A DNA stretch of 64,000 nt from Poseidonocella pacifica (GTDB taxonomy: Bacteria > Pseudomonadota > Alphaproteobacteria > Rhodobacterales > Rhodobacteraceae): positions 248,001-312,000 of the forward strand of contig NZ_FOJU01000001.1 in the NCBI RefSeq assembly GCF_900111875.1. Direction: 5' to 3'. Made by a program: the position numbers and the translations under genes. Under the pieces are notes generated by a model. That model was not told the DNA's origin and ran no database searches. It was given only the letters and a program-made list of their open reading frames with translations. Within the stretch, counting starts at the first letter, position 1, and every line of letters starts with the position of its first letter. Below, one piece after another: positions 11,184 to 23,407 of the stretch.

Positions 11184-11975
11184 TCAAGCGCGGTGGGCAC
11201 CATCGGAGAGGGAGCGGACGAATGCCAAGACTTCCGATGCCGGTTTACCCTCAGCGATTTCCGCTACGATCGCGGAACCGACAACGCATCCGTCGGAGAC
11301 CGAGGCGATCTTCTCCGCAGCTTCGGGCGTGCGAATGCCAAAGCCCACGATGACCGGCAAATCCGTCTTGGCCTTGATCCGTGCGACCTCGGGGCCAACA
11401 TCGGTCGCCTCGGCGGCCGCCGCCCCGGTGATACCGGTGATCGATACGTAGTAGACGAAGCCGGAGGTGTTCTGCAGCACCTTTGGCAGGCGCTTGTCAT
11501 CAGTGGTGGGGGTGGCGAGCCGGATGAAGTTCAGACCCGCGTTCTGGGCCGGGATGCACAGCTCCTCATCCTCTTCAGGGGGAAGGTCCACGATGATCAG
11601 CCCGTCGATCCCTGCATCCGTGGCATCCCGCAGAAAAGTCTCTACACCACGGGAATAGATCGGGTTGTAATAGCCCATCAGGACGATCGGGGTCGTAGTA
11701 TTGGTCTGGCGGAAGGTTCGCACCATATCCAACGTGCGTTGGAGCGTTTGCCCCGCCTCCAGCGCTCTTTGCCCGGCGCGTTGTATGACGGTCCCGTCTG
11801 CCATGGGGTCAGTAAAGGGCAGGCCGAGCTCGATGATGTCGACGCCTGCTTCGGGAAGACCTGCGAGGATTTCCGACGATCTTTCGAAATCCGGATCACC
11901 GGCCATGATATAGGCGACGAAGGCTTTACGTCCCTGCTGCTTCAATGCGGCGAATGTCGTGTCGATCCGGCTCAT
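11184..11975 (-). CDS. trpA: Tryptophan synthase alpha chain
   Basis: A 263-residue TIM barrel that cleaves indole-3-glycerol phosphate to indole and glyceraldehyde 3-phosphate, passing indole to TrpB. The catalytic Glu49 and Asp60 fall in [15 protein letters not shown] at the same numbering as the Salmonella enzyme, and the phosphate-binding loop [11 protein letters not shown] is present. trpB is not adjacent in this window; the next upstream gene is an unrelated membrane protein on the same strand, so trpA may be transcribed alone. Confidence 0.96.
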   Translation of the reverse strand: MSRIDTTFAALKQQGRKAFVAYIMAGDPDFERSSEILAGLPEAGVDIIELGLPFTDPMADGTVIQRAGQRALEAGQTLQRTLDMVRTFRQTNTTTPIVLMGYYNPIYSRGVETFLRDATDAGIDGLIIVDLPPEEDEELCIPAQNAGLNFIRLATPTTDDKRLPKVLQNTSGFVYYVSITGITGAAAAEATDVGPEVARIKAKTDLPVIVGFGIRTPEAAEKIASVSDGCVVGSAIVAEIAEGKPASEVLAFVRSLSDGAHRA

Positions 11976-12055
11976 GGTGCCCCCTGCAACGGTTTAAGCT
12001 GACATGCAGAAAGTTGCGCCGGAAATCAATGCGATTTGCCGCAGAGGCACCGGGA

Positions 12056-12517
12056 TCAGGGGAGCATCGCCTCTAGTTTGGCGCGCGTTTTGCTGTTCGT
12101 GATGCCGGACCGGAGCACTTCTCTACGCTCTACATCGAAGATCACAAGGTCCGAGCCGTCAAGGCGCACATCGCCCAATGCGTCCAAGCTGCGGTGCAGA
12201 TATCGCTGAGAGCCTTGTTCATCGTGTGAGATGATCCGGATTTCATTCTTCGGCATATCGAGTTGGATCTCGGGCCGGGGTGTTGTTCGAGTGCCCCTAT
12301 AGATCGTCCAGGCGGCATAGATCATCAGAACGCAGATCGTCAGGCCCAAGGGGGCAAGACCGGCATCAGGCGTCAGGAGCACGAGGATGAGCAAACCCAC
12401 GCCCGTAAGCGCGCAGAGCACCGAGACGGCCATAGGGCCACCCGAGGGTGTGGGCGCCAAGGTCTGTTTGGAGCGTGGACGCACTGTCTCTTCGAAAAAT
12501 GCCGCTTGCAACTGCAT
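12056..12517 (-). CDS. Hypothetical membrane protein with two transmembrane segments
   Basis: A 153-residue protein I do not recognise. It has a short polar N-terminus, two adjacent hydrophobic segments (about residues 30-75, containing GVGLLILVLLT and TICVLMIYAAWTIY), then a roughly 75-residue polar domain ending with KLEAMLP. The start MQLQAAFFEE is chosen because GAGG stands eight bases upstream; 15 earlier codons are open. It is divergent from the S6 ribosomal protein operon. Its soluble part looks like a small beta-rich domain, but no function can be assigned. Confidence 0.65.
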   Translation of the reverse strand: MQLQAAFFEETVRPRSKQTLAPTPSGGPMAVSVLCALTGVGLLILVLLTPDAGLAPLGLTICVLMIYAAWTIYRGTRTTPRPEIQLDMPKNEIRIISHDEQGSQRYLHRSLDALGDVRLDGSDLVIFDVERREVLRSGITNSKTRAKLEAMLP

Positions 12518-12634
12518 GGGCTTCACCTCGTACTTGCCGGGACAGGTCAGCCCCTGAGACAACGATTATATCCAAAAAGGGACGAGAATGAGGCAACCCC
12601 GAGGAAATCGGGTGACTGCCGCCGGGAGGGGGGC

Positions 12635-12662
12635 TTGCGAAAAACGCGTGACACTGTATGAG
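12635..12662 (+). promoter_or_regulatory. Candidate sigma-70 promoter of rpsF-rpsR-rplI
   Basis: TTGCGA (12635-12640) and TATGAG (12657-12662) are separated by 16 bases, about 100 bases upstream of the rpsF start. The remaining leader is long enough for S6:S18 autoregulation, known in other bacteria, but I could not identify that RNA motif by eye. Confidence 0.35.
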
Positions 12663-12764
12663 AGGCGCTCCTTCCGCGGCATTTTCGAACCGCGCGGTCT
12701 CTCGTGGGTGGGGGCGGAAGGTGATCCCGCCCTATGAAACGCGCTTGCAATGATAGGAGTGCAC

Positions 12765-13118
12765 ATGCCGCTTTACGAGCATGTCTTCATCTCGCGCCAG
12801 GACCTTTCCAGCGCACAGGCCGAGGGCCTCGTCGAACATTTCTCCACCATTCTCTCCGACAACGGCGGCAAGCTGGTCGAGAGCGAATATTGGGGCGTGA
12901 AGACCATGGCCTACAAGATCAACAAGAACCGCAAGGGGCACTATGCCTTTCTGAAAACCGACGCACCCGCGACGGCTGTTCAGGAAATGGAACGCCTCAT
13001 GCGTTTGCACGACGATGTGATGCGGGTTCTGACCATCAAGGTCGACGAACACGCCGAGGGCCCCTCCATCCAGATGCAGAAGCGTGACGAACGCGACAGC
13101 CGTCGCGAACGTCGTTGA
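12765..13118 (+). CDS. rpsF: 30S ribosomal protein S6
   Basis: A 117-residue S6 that binds S18 on the platform of the 30S subunit. It starts with the family-typical MPLYEHVFISRQDLS and contains YWGVKTMAYKINKNRKGHYAF. The tail is rich in Arg, Asp and Glu. The start follows AGGAG by five bases; a Met five codons upstream is in frame but overlaps that ribosome site. It is the first gene of the rpsF-rpsR-rplI operon. Confidence 0.97.
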   Translation: MPLYEHVFISRQDLSSAQAEGLVEHFSTILSDNGGKLVESEYWGVKTMAYKINKNRKGHYAFLKTDAPATAVQEMERLMRLHDDVMRVLTIKVDEHAEGPSIQMQKRDERDSRRERR

Positions 13119-13144
13119 TCAGGTACAGGAAAGGACGCTAAGAT

Positions 13145-13372
13145 ATGGCTGCAAAACCATTTTTCCGTCGTCGTAAGGTTTGCCCCTTCTCCGGCGACAA
13201 TGCCCCGAAAATCGACTACAAGGACACGCGTCTGCTGCAACGCTACATCTCTGAGCGTGGCAAGATCGTGCCCTCCCGTATCACCGCCGTATCGGCAAAG
13301 AAGCAGCGTGAACTGGCCCGTGCAATCAAGCGCGCCCGTTTCCTCGCCCTTCTGCCCTATGCTGTGAAGTAA
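13145..13372 (+). CDS. rpsR: 30S ribosomal protein S18
   Basis: A 75-residue S18, the partner of S6 in the 30S platform. It has the expected basic N-terminus ([14 protein letters not shown]), the central [19 protein letters not shown] and [20 protein letters not shown]. It lies 26 bases after rpsF and 10 before rplI. The single Cys in VCPF is the usual one; no zinc-binding set is present. Confidence 0.98.
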   Translation: MAAKPFFRRRKVCPFSGDNAPKIDYKDTRLLQRYISERGKIVPSRITAVSAKKQRELARAIKRARFLALLPYAVK

Positions 13373-13382
13373 GGAGAAAGAC

Positions 13383-14015
13383 ATGCAAGTCATCCTTCTG
13401 GAACGCGTGGCCAAGCTTGGCCAGATGGGCGAAGTGGTCGAGGTGAAATCCGGCTATGCGCGCAACTTCCTGCTGCCTCAGGGCAAGGCGCTTACCGCCT
13501 CGCAGGCAAACATCGCGCAATTCGAGACCCAGAAAGCTCAGCTTGAGGCCAACAACCTCGAGACCAAGAAAGAAGCCGAGAAGTTTGCCACCACGCTCGA
13601 TGGGAAACAGTTCGTCGTGATTCGTCAGGCGTCTGACTCCGGCTATCTCTATGGCTCCGTCACCACGCGCGACGCCGCGGATGCCGCGACGGAGAACGGC
13701 TATACGCTTGATCGCAAGCAGATCGTTCTGACCCGCCCGATCAAGGAACTCGGTCTGCATGACGTTCACGTGACGCTGCACCCCGAAGTCGAAGTGACGA
13801 TCCAGCTGAACGTCGCCCGCTCCAACGAAGAGGCTGAGCTTCAGGCTTCCGGCAAGTCCATTCAGGAACTCGCCGCAGAAGAAGAAGCCGCAGCTGATTA
13901 CGAGATCGCGGAACTCTTCGACGATATCGGTGCTGCTGCATCGGACGACGACGATCTTGCCGAAGTGGTCGAGACGCCCGAGGACAAGGCCGCCGAGGAA
14001 AACGACCGCGGCTAA
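13383..14015 (+). CDS. rplI: 50S ribosomal protein L9 with acidic C-terminal extension
   Basis: A 210-residue L9. The N-domain ([19 protein letters not shown] then [13 protein letters not shown]) binds 23S rRNA, and the connecting helix and C-domain follow. The protein is about 60 residues longer than E. coli L9 (149). The extra tail after residue 150 is strongly acidic ([25 protein letters not shown]). Such tails are, from memory, common in Rhodobacterales. AAGGAG lies upstream of the ATG. A strong intrinsic terminator follows, closing the operon. Confidence 0.97.
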   Translation: MQVILLERVAKLGQMGEVVEVKSGYARNFLLPQGKALTASQANIAQFETQKAQLEANNLETKKEAEKFATTLDGKQFVVIRQASDSGYLYGSVTTRDAADAATENGYTLDRKQIVLTRPIKELGLHDVHVTLHPEVEVTIQLNVARSNEEAELQASGKSIQELAAEEEAAADYEIAELFDDIGAAASDDDDLAEVVETPEDKAAEENDRG

Positions 14016-14039
14016 GCGCTTGAGCGAAGACAGTATTCG

Positions 14040-14071
14040 GGGCCGTGCGGGAATTCTCGCGCGGCCCTTTT
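14040..14071 (+). terminator. Intrinsic terminator of the rpsF-rpsR-rplI operon
   Basis: GGGCCGTGCG (14040-14049) pairs with CGCGCGGCCC (14058-14067, one G-T pair) and is followed directly by TTTT. It begins 25 bases after the rplI stop codon. Confidence 0.85.
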
Positions 14072-14151
14072 CATGACCAGATACCGCCAGCTTGCGCCCC
14101 GCTCACCGGGGGACTAGAAGCGGCGCGACATCAGTACGAAGGAGAGCCGGC

Positions 14152-15249
14152 ATGGGCTTCAAGATGGGCATCGTCGGGCTTCCCAACGTGGGAAAGTCGA
14201 CTCTTTTCAACGCGTTGACCCGTACCGCAGCGGCGCAGGCCGCGAACTTTCCCTTTTGCACGATCGAGCCGAACGTCGGCGAGGTGGCGGTGCCGGACAA
14301 ACGCCTCGATACGCTGGCGGAAATTGCGAAATCGCGGTCGATCATCCCGACCCGCATGACCTTTGTCGATATCGCGGGCCTCGTGAAGGGGGCCTCCAAG
14401 GGGGAGGGGCTGGGCAACCAGTTTCTCGCCAATATCAGGGAGGTAGATGCCATCGCGCATGTCTTGCGCTGCTTCGAGGATGGCGATGTGACCCATGTTG
14501 AGGGCCGGGTAGATCCGGTTGCCGACGCGGAGACCATCGAGACCGAATTGATGCTTGCCGATATCGATTCCATTGAGAAGCGGATGCAGAACCTGACCCG
14601 TAAGGTTCGGGGCGGCGACAAGGACGCGGTGCAGCAGGAGCGGTTGCTCAAGGCGGCGCTCGCCGCGCTTGAAGAAGGCAAGCCGGCGCGGGTGGTCGAG
14701 ATCGACGAAGATGACGCCAAGGCATGGAAAATGCTGCAACTTTTGACCACGAAACCGGTGCTCTACGTGTGCAACGTGGCCGAGGATGAAGCCGCGGAGG
14801 GCAATGCTCAGTCTGCGCGCGTGGCGGAGATGGCGGCATCGCAGGGCAACTCCCACGTGGTGATTTCCGCCAAGATCGAAGAAGAGATCAGCCAGCTTGA
14901 TGCCGAGGAAGCAGAGATGTTCCTCTCGGAAATGGGGCTGGAGGAACCGGGGCTCGACCGGCTCATCAAGGCGGGATACAACCTTCTGAATTTGCAGACT
15001 TATTTCACCGTGGGGCCAAAAGAAGCGCGGGCCTGGACCGTGCGGACGGGCGCGCTTGCGCCGCAGGCCGCGGGGGTCATTCACGGCGATTTCGAGAAGG
15101 GATTCATCCGCGCGGAAACCATCGCCTATGACGATTATATCGCGCTCGGCGGCGAGCAGGGGGCGAAGGAAGCCGGCAAGATGCGGTCCGAGGGCAAGGG
15201 CTATACGGTGCAGGACGGCGACGTGCTCCACTTCCTCTTCAACACCTGA
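14152..15249 (+). CDS. ychF: Redox-regulated ATPase/GTPase YchF (OLA1 family)
   Basis: A 365-residue Obg-family P-loop protein. It prefers ATP over GTP in characterised members and is linked to translation and the oxidative stress response. G1 is [10 protein letters not shown]3 is DIAGLVKGA, and the G4 region reads YVCNVAEDE, which departs from NKxD as usual for YchF. The C-terminal TGS domain includes [16 protein letters not shown] and [10 protein letters not shown]. The start MGFKMGIVG follows AAGGAG; an upstream in-frame extension of 20 codons overlaps that ribosome site and is rejected. Confidence 0.96.
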   Translation: MGFKMGIVGLPNVGKSTLFNALTRTAAAQAANFPFCTIEPNVGEVAVPDKRLDTLAEIAKSRSIIPTRMTFVDIAGLVKGASKGEGLGNQFLANIREVDAIAHVLRCFEDGDVTHVEGRVDPVADAETIETELMLADIDSIEKRMQNLTRKVRGGDKDAVQQERLLKAALAALEEGKPARVVEIDEDDAKAWKMLQLLTTKPVLYVCNVAEDEAAEGNAQSARVAEMAASQGNSHVVISAKIEEEISQLDAEEAEMFLSEMGLEEPGLDRLIKAGYNLLNLQTYFTVGPKEARAWTVRTGALAPQAAGVIHGDFEKGFIRAETIAYDDYIALGGEQGAKEAGKMRSEGKGYTVQDGDVLHFLFNT

Positions 15250-15258
15250 GCGGTTCGG

Positions 15259-15331
15259 CTAACCCCCTGAAAAGTGGGTATGACTTTTGTATGACAAGTG
15301 TATGACTTCGCGGCATACGCTTGTCATACCG
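15259..15331 (+). repeat. Intergenic repeat element, copy 1
   Basis: This 73-nt stretch is nearly identical to 50223-50295. The first 48 bases differ at one position; the second part has a few changes. It carries three GTATGAC units exactly 11 bp apart, then a hairpin in which TATGACAAGTGTATG pairs with CATACGCTTGTCATA (one G-T pair). It sits ten bases after the ychF stop and about 55 bases before the BrnA-like gene. Confidence 0.8.
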
Positions 15332-15386
15332 CTCGTTTACCGATCTGCGGCAGGCTGTACGGGTGATCCTCAGGAAGGAGTGCCCG

Positions 15387-15812
15387 ATGGCCGACATGAT
15401 GCAGGACCCCCGCTCGGGGACGAAAACCCAACGTGAAAATTTCCGCCATATGGCGAGCGCCGTGGAGCGGATCTATTGGGATCTCTACTCGGCCGACGGG
15501 CGGGCCGAACTCATCCCCGAGGAATGGCATGAGATCAGCGAAGGCGAACGATTCTCGGCCAAGGAGCGGGTGACGCTGCGGGTCGAGAAGGACGTGCTGA
15601 AATTCTTCCGCAGCATCGGGCCGGGCTATCAGACGCGCATGAACGACGTGCTCAAGGCCTTCATGCATGCCCGTCTCTCCGGGCTGCTGCGCACGCCGGA
15701 TCAACTTGACCCGCTGAAATTCGAGATGTCGGAAGGAATGAGCGAACTCGCCGCCGCCCGAGAAGAGCGCGTGGCGCGAAAGCTGGCGGAGATGCGGGGG
15801 GAGGAGGAATAG
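15387..15812 (+). CDS. BrnA-like antitoxin-family protein (orphan)
   Basis: A 141-residue protein whose central part (KERVTLRVEKDVLKFFR, then GYQTRMNDVLKAFMHARL) resembles the ribbon-helix-helix DNA-binding domain of BrnA antitoxins. BrnA normally neutralises the RNase BrnT and represses its own operon. There is no BrnT-like gene next to it, and it has about 70 extra N-terminal residues and a charged C-terminal helix, so it may be a free-standing regulator. The start MADMMQDP is fixed by GGAAGGAG six bases upstream. The repeat element at 15259-15331 lies just before it and could be its operator, although the second copy has no such gene nearby. Confidence 0.65.
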   Translation: MADMMQDPRSGTKTQRENFRHMASAVERIYWDLYSADGRAELIPEEWHEISEGERFSAKERVTLRVEKDVLKFFRSIGPGYQTRMNDVLKAFMHARLSGLLRTPDQLDPLKFEMSEGMSELAAAREERVARKLAEMRGEEE

Positions 15813-15900
15813 AAAATTTTGGTGTGTAATTTTCCCCTACGTAAATATGCAAGAATCGTGATATATTATCTTTCTTGATAAGGTTTTGGGAGGATGGAAG

Positions 15901-16461
15901 ATGAGCAATTGGATTCGAGCTTTGGCGGTTCTGGGGCCTCTCACGCTGGCGTCTCCTGGGTTTGGGGCCACGCTCCATGGCCATTGGAGCTTTACCGCAC
16001 CGAAGAATGCCACTGATCTGCACTTCGACTTCAATACCCCGGACGACCTCACTGTCGGGGGGGAGTCGGACCAATTCGATTTCCATGTGTTTCTTCCGAC
16101 CGACAGCGACGGGAATACGATCAACGAAATGATGTTTGCGCGATCAACCGGTTCGTTTTCCGGCGGCGAGACAATCGTCGTCACGTTGCGCGCCACGGCG
16201 AACGATATCTTCAACCCAGCCATTGTCGATGCTTGGTGGACCTTTGGTTTCAAGCAGCCCGATACGGGGGAGGATCCCAAACCCGGCAAGCGCATGAAGT
16301 CGCCCACGATTGACGTTCGCGATCTAGGGCTGTTTCTGACCCGTCCCACGGACCCGATCGTGGTAGCGAACCATGCCGTGGTGCCATTGCCCGGTGCGGG
16401 GGGCGCCCTCGCGGCTGGGCTTGCGCTGTTGGGCTTGGTGGCTCGGCGGCGAAACGCGTAA
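15901..16461 (+). CDS. Exported protein with VPLPA-CTERM sorting signal
   Basis: A 186-residue secreted protein of unknown function. It has an N-terminal signal peptide (MSNWIRALAVLGPLTLASPG, cleavage probably after GFGA), a roughly 130-residue beta-rich middle without a recognised domain, and a C-terminal tripartite tail: VPLPGAGG, a hydrophobic stretch AAGLALLGLVA, then RRRNA. That tail is the VPLPA-CTERM type handled by exosortase-like enzymes in Rhodobacterales. No exosortase gene is in the window. The start follows GGGAGG by seven bases. The upstream 88 bases are AT-rich and probably carry its promoter. Confidence 0.75.
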   Translation: MSNWIRALAVLGPLTLASPGFGATLHGHWSFTAPKNATDLHFDFNTPDDLTVGGESDQFDFHVFLPTDSDGNTINEMMFARSTGSFSGGETIVVTLRATANDIFNPAIVDAWWTFGFKQPDTGEDPKPGKRMKSPTIDVRDLGLFLTRPTDPIVVANHAVVPLPGAGGALAAGLALLGLVARRRNA

Positions 16462-16545
16462 AGCTAAAAAAGATAGGCCGGAGCGCTGGCTCCCGCCGCC
16501 ATACCCTTTCGAAACATATGGCCGGATGCCCACCCAAGCCGCGCT

Positions 16546-16570
16546 GAAAACGCTCCGTTGGAGCGTTTTC
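16546..16570. terminator. Bidirectional intrinsic terminator between convergent genes
   Basis: GAAAACGCTCC (16546-16556) and GGAGCGTTTTC (16560-16570) form a perfect 11-bp stem with a three-base loop. The A-rich start and T-rich end let it work on both strands. It lies between the 3' ends of the VPLPA-CTERM gene and carB, 11 bases from the carB stop. Confidence 0.85.
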
Positions 16571-16580
16571 TGGCGTCATT

Positions 16581-19946
<3,366 letters not shown>

Positions 19947-20023
19947 TGGGGCACCTTCCGAGTCTTGGGCGTCATGTGAAAATGGCGCGGGGAGGAGTCG
20001 CCCCGGCCTGCAAATTGTTGCGG

Positions 20024-20051
20024 GTTATAGACATGCGCGTGAGCGGCGCAA
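20024..20051 (-). promoter_or_regulatory. Candidate carB promoter
   Basis: On the minus strand TTGCGC (20051-20046) and TATAAC (20029-20024) are separated by 16 bases. The -10 is a near-perfect sigma-70 hexamer, about 80 bases upstream of the carB ATG. Confidence 0.45.
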
Positions 20052-20202
20052 GGCCCAGCCCAAGTGTCGGGGGACGGATTTTCGTGGCAGCGGCCCCGCG
20101 CGCACGTGGCGGGCCGGGGCGGAGCGCTTCGAATAGCGGGCAAGGGGGGCGGGGGCGAGGGATCCGGCGCCGCGTGATTGGCGGCGGTTTTGCCCCCCGT
20201 AC

Positions 20203-20231
20203 TTGACTTCCCGCGCCCTTCCATGTGTATC
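20203..20231 (+). promoter_or_regulatory. Candidate aspS promoter
   Basis: TTGACT (20203-20208) and TGTATC (20226-20231) are separated by exactly 17 bases, 36 bases upstream of the aspS ATG. This is the best sigma-70 promoter match noticed in the window. Confidence 0.6.
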
Positions 20232-20267
20232 GGCGCTTCGTGAGCCCGAACCTGTCAGGAGCCTTCC

Positions 20268-22121
20268 ATGCACGCCTTTCGCAGCCATACCTGCGCCGAT
20301 CTGACCAAAGCGAATGTGGGAGATACGGTCCGTCTGTCCGGCTGGGTCCATCGGATCCGCGACCACGGCGGCGTGCTCTTTGTCGATTTGCGCGATCACT
20401 ATGGCATCACCCAGGTGCTTTGCGACAGCGACAGCCCGGTTTTCGCCGAGGTCGATAAGCTTCGCTCCGAATGGTGCGTGCGCATCGACGGGGAAGTGAA
20501 GGCGCGCGATGCCTCGCTGGTGAACCCCAAGCTGCCGACCGGGGAGATCGAGGTCTATATCCGTGACATGACCGTTCTTGGGGCGGCGGAAGAGCTTCCG
20601 CTTATCGTCTTTGGCGATCAGGAGTATCCCGAGGAAACGCGCCTGCGCTATCGCTATCTCGACCTGCGCCGCGAGGTGATGCAGCGCAACATGACAATGC
20701 GCTCCGACGTGGTGTCCAGCATTCGCCGCCGCATGTGGGACAAGGGTTTCCGCGAGTATCAGACGCCGATCATCACGGCCTCTTCCCCCGAAGGCGCGCG
20801 CGATTTCCTCGTGCCCAGCCGTCTGCATCCGGGCAAGTTCTATGCGCTGCCGCAGGCCCCGCAGCAGTTCAAGCAGTTGATCATGGTGTCGGGCTTCGAC
20901 AAGTATTTCCAGATCGCGCCGTGTTTCCGCGATGAGGACCCGCGCGCCGACCGCTCCCCCACGGATTTCTATCAGCTCGACATGGAAATGAGCTTTGTCG
21001 AGCAGCAGGATGTGTTCGACACGATTCAGCCCGTGATCGCGGGGATCTTCGAAGAGTTCGGCGGCGGCCGCAAAGTCGATCAGGAGTGGCCGCAGATTTC
21101 GTATCGCGATGCGGCGCTCTGGTACGGCACGGACAAGCCCGACCTGCGCAATCCGATCAAGATGCAGGTGGTGAGCGAGCATTTCCGCGGCTCGGGCTTT
21201 GCGATCTTTGCCAAGCTGCTGGAGCAGGACGGCACCGAAGTTCGCGCCATTCCCGCGCCGGGGGGCGGCAGCCGCAAGTTCTGTGACCGGATGAATGCCT
21301 TTGCCCAGAAAGAGGGCCTGCCGGGGATGGGCTATATCTTCTGGCGCGAAAAGACCGCCGATGCCGTGGCGCAGGAACTGGGGATTTCCGTCAAGGAAGC
21401 GCAGGCCAAGCTGAAATCCGGCGAGGTCGAAGGCGGCATGGAAGCTGCTGGCCCGCTGGCCAAGAACATCGGCCCCGAGCGGACCGAGGCCATTCGCCAG
21501 CAACTTGGCCTTGGTGTCGGCGATGCGGCCTTCTTTCTTGGTGGCAAGCCCAAGGCGTTCGAGGGCGTGGCGGGCAAGGCGCGCACCGTTATCGGCGATG
21601 AGCTTGGCCTGACCGACAAGGACCGGTTCGCCTTTGCGTGGATCGTCGATTTCCCGATCTATGAGAAGGACGAGGAAAGCGGCAAGATCGACTTTGAGCA
21701 TAACCCCTTCTCGATGCCGCAGGGCGGGATGGATGCGCTGAACGGCGATCCGCTCGACGTGCTGGGGTATCAATACGACCTTGCGTGCAACGGATACGAG
21801 CTTGTCTCGGGGGCCATTCGGAACCACCGGCCGGAGATCATGTTCAAGGCGTTCGAAATCGCGGGCTATGGCAAGGACGAGGTCGAAAAGCGGTTTGGCG
21901 GCATGGTCAACGCGTTCAAATTCGGCGCGCCCCCGCATGGCGGCTGTGCTGCGGGGATTGACCGGATCGTGATGCTGCTTGCCGATGAGGCGAACATCCG
22001 CGAGGTCATCATGTTCCCGATGAACCAGCGCGCCGAAGATCTGATGATGAAGGCCCCATCAGAGCCGACATCGGATCAGTTGATGGAGCTTGGCCTGCGC
22101 GTCATTCCGCAGGAAGACTGA
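20268..22121 (+). CDS. aspS: Aspartyl-tRNA synthetase
   Basis: A 617-residue class II synthetase that charges tRNA-Asp and, in many alphaproteobacteria, also tRNA-Asn. The anticodon-binding OB fold is N-terminal ([23 protein letters not shown] in pieces). Class II motif 2 is [10 protein letters not shown], preceded by [13 protein letters not shown]-like [16 protein letters not shown]. The GAD insertion lies in the middle, and motif 3 is [15 protein letters not shown] near the C-terminus. It starts with [16 protein letters not shown] after AGGAG. Length fits the bacterial-type enzyme (about 590-620). Confidence 0.98.
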   Translation: MHAFRSHTCADLTKANVGDTVRLSGWVHRIRDHGGVLFVDLRDHYGITQVLCDSDSPVFAEVDKLRSEWCVRIDGEVKARDASLVNPKLPTGEIEVYIRDMTVLGAAEELPLIVFGDQEYPEETRLRYRYLDLRREVMQRNMTMRSDVVSSIRRRMWDKGFREYQTPIITASSPEGARDFLVPSRLHPGKFYALPQAPQQFKQLIMVSGFDKYFQIAPCFRDEDPRADRSPTDFYQLDMEMSFVEQQDVFDTIQPVIAGIFEEFGGGRKVDQEWPQISYRDAALWYGTDKPDLRNPIKMQVVSEHFRGSGFAIFAKLLEQDGTEVRAIPAPGGGSRKFCDRMNAFAQKEGLPGMGYIFWREKTADAVAQELGISVKEAQAKLKSGEVEGGMEAAGPLAKNIGPERTEAIRQQLGLGVGDAAFFLGGKPKAFEGVAGKARTVIGDELGLTDKDRFAFAWIVDFPIYEKDEESGKIDFEHNPFSMPQGGMDALNGDPLDVLGYQYDLACNGYELVSGAIRNHRPEIMFKAFEIAGYGKDEVEKRFGGMVNAFKFGAPPHGGCAAGIDRIVMLLADEANIREVIMFPMNQRAEDLMMKAPSEPTSDQLMELGLRVIPQED

Positions 22122-22178
22122 GCTATGACCATATGACCAGCAGGAGCGCAGCCCATGGCGGGCCGCGCTCTTTTTTTG

Positions 22179-22784
22179 TCACTGGCCCGGGCGGCGCAGG
22201 CTGAATTTTTCGCGGATCACGGAATAATCCTGATACCCCATGCGGGTCAGTGGGTTGTACCGCAGTACGTCGAAAATCCCGTCCACGATGCAATCGTCGC
22301 GCATATGTACGCCGACGACCTCTCCGAAAATCGCGTAATTCGCCGGGCCTTCGAGCCGGACAATCTGGGTCAAGCGGCATTCCAGCGAGGCCGGGGCATT
22401 CGCCACGCGGGAGCAGGGGATCGCCTCACACGGGGCCTTGTCGATACCTGCGAGATCGAACTCATCGACGTCCTTCTCCCACGGACCTGAGGTCGCATTC
22501 ATCGCATCCTTCATCGCAAATTCCACGATATTGGCACAGAACACGCCCGTTTCGCGGATATTTGCGGCGCTGTCCTTGGTTCCGTCCCGATCCGGTTTGG
22601 CCGAGGTGGAGCAGAACATGACCTGCGGCGGGGTATAGGCGACCGCGTTGAAAAAGGAATAAGGCGCAAGGTTTTCCGAACCATCCGCCCCCCGCGTGGA
22701 GATCCAGCCGATGGGGCGGGGCGTCACGATGGCGTTGAACGGGTTGTGGGGCAGGCCGTGGCCGTCTTGGGGGCGATAAAACAT
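22179..22784 (-). CDS. Flavin reductase-like FMN-binding protein
   Basis: A 201-residue member of the flavin reductase-like (flavoredoxin) family, a split-barrel FMN-binding fold. Landmarks are NAIVTPRPIGWIST and LAPYSFFNAVAYTPPQVMF near the N-terminus and NPLTRMGYQDYSVI near the C-terminus. These proteins bind FMN and may reduce flavin for a partner oxygenase or protect against oxygen, but no partner is adjacent. The start MFYRPQDGHG follows GGAGAG by five bases; the longer upstream frame has a low-complexity product and is rejected. Confidence 0.85.
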   Translation of the reverse strand: MFYRPQDGHGLPHNPFNAIVTPRPIGWISTRGADGSENLAPYSFFNAVAYTPPQVMFCSTSAKPDRDGTKDSAANIRETGVFCANIVEFAMKDAMNATSGPWEKDVDEFDLAGIDKAPCEAIPCSRVANAPASLECRLTQIVRLEGPANYAIFGEVVGVHMRDDCIVDGIFDVLRYNPLTRMGYQDYSVIREKFSLRRPGQ

Positions 22785-22865
22785 GTGGCTCTCCGCGTTG
22801 GTTTGCGCGCTACCTAGCGCCATGCTAGGGGCGGGGCCACCCCGGGGGAGAGGAGCGCTTGAGGC

Positions 22866-23351
22866 TTGTACACGATCCGAAGTGAGACGCCCGAGGACTG
22901 GTGGGAGGTCGAGGCGCTGTATGACTTGTGTTTCGCGCCCGGCCGCGAGGCGCTGTCCTCCTACCGATTGCGGGACGGGGTCGACCGGGTGGTGGGCTTG
23001 TCGATGCTGGCGCGCGATTCGGGGGGCATCCTTGCGGGGGCGATCCGATATTGGCCGGTGCGCGTCGGCGGTGCGCCGACCTTGTTGCTGGGCCCCGTGG
23101 CGGTCCACCCCACCCGGCAGGGCGAGGGGATCGGCGGGGGACTCATCGCGGAAAGCCTTGGCAAGGCGCGCGAATTCGGCTGGTCGCGGGTCATGCTGGT
23201 GGGCGATGCGCCCTATTACGCGCGATTCGGATTCACCCGGCTCAATGGCGTGGAAATGCCGCCCCCAACCAACCCCGACCGCGTGTTGGGGATGGAGTTG
23301 GAAGATGGGGCATGGCGCGGGGTCACGGGCGAGGTCACGCGCGCGCTATGA
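22866..23351 (+). CDS. GNAT-family N-acetyltransferase
   Basis: A 161-residue acetyltransferase. The acetyl-CoA loop is GPVAVHPTRQGEGIGGGL, followed by VMLVGDAPYYARFGFTR, a pattern typical of the YhbS-like GNAT group. The substrate is unknown. I chose TTG at 22866 (protein starting YTIRSETPEDWWEVEAL) because GNAT domains begin at this point and GAGAGGAG lies upstream, although the spacing is long. The gene is divergent from the flavin reductase and followed 56 bases later by the EcsC gene. Confidence 0.85.
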   Translation: MYTIRSETPEDWWEVEALYDLCFAPGREALSSYRLRDGVDRVVGLSMLARDSGGILAGAIRYWPVRVGGAPTLLLGPVAVHPTRQGEGIGGGLIAESLGKAREFGWSRVMLVGDAPYYARFGFTRLNGVEMPPPTNPDRVLGMELEDGAWRGVTGEVTRAL

Positions 23352-23407
23352 CTTGAAACCGGCGGGCGGAAGACTGATCTTCTAGGCAGGTACTTCAGGA
23401 GATTTCC

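Larger units (their letters stand above)
19947..20267. other. Divergent carB/aspS intergenic region
   Basis: A 321-base stretch without a convincing gene. It holds back-to-back promoter candidates for carB (20024-20051, minus) and aspS (20203-20231, plus). Between them is a very GC-rich tract with runs of G (20100-20160). Short open frames here have no ribosome site and no recognisable product. Confidence 0.7.

Noticed and set aside
10648-11451. Open frames across the RNase P RNA
   Set aside because: Conserved type A RNase P RNA blocks and a 12-bp P1 helix explain the sequence; the frames are accidental.
20025-21938. A 637-codon open frame antisense to aspS
   Set aside because: It is a shadow of aspS in the complementary frame, with no family signature.
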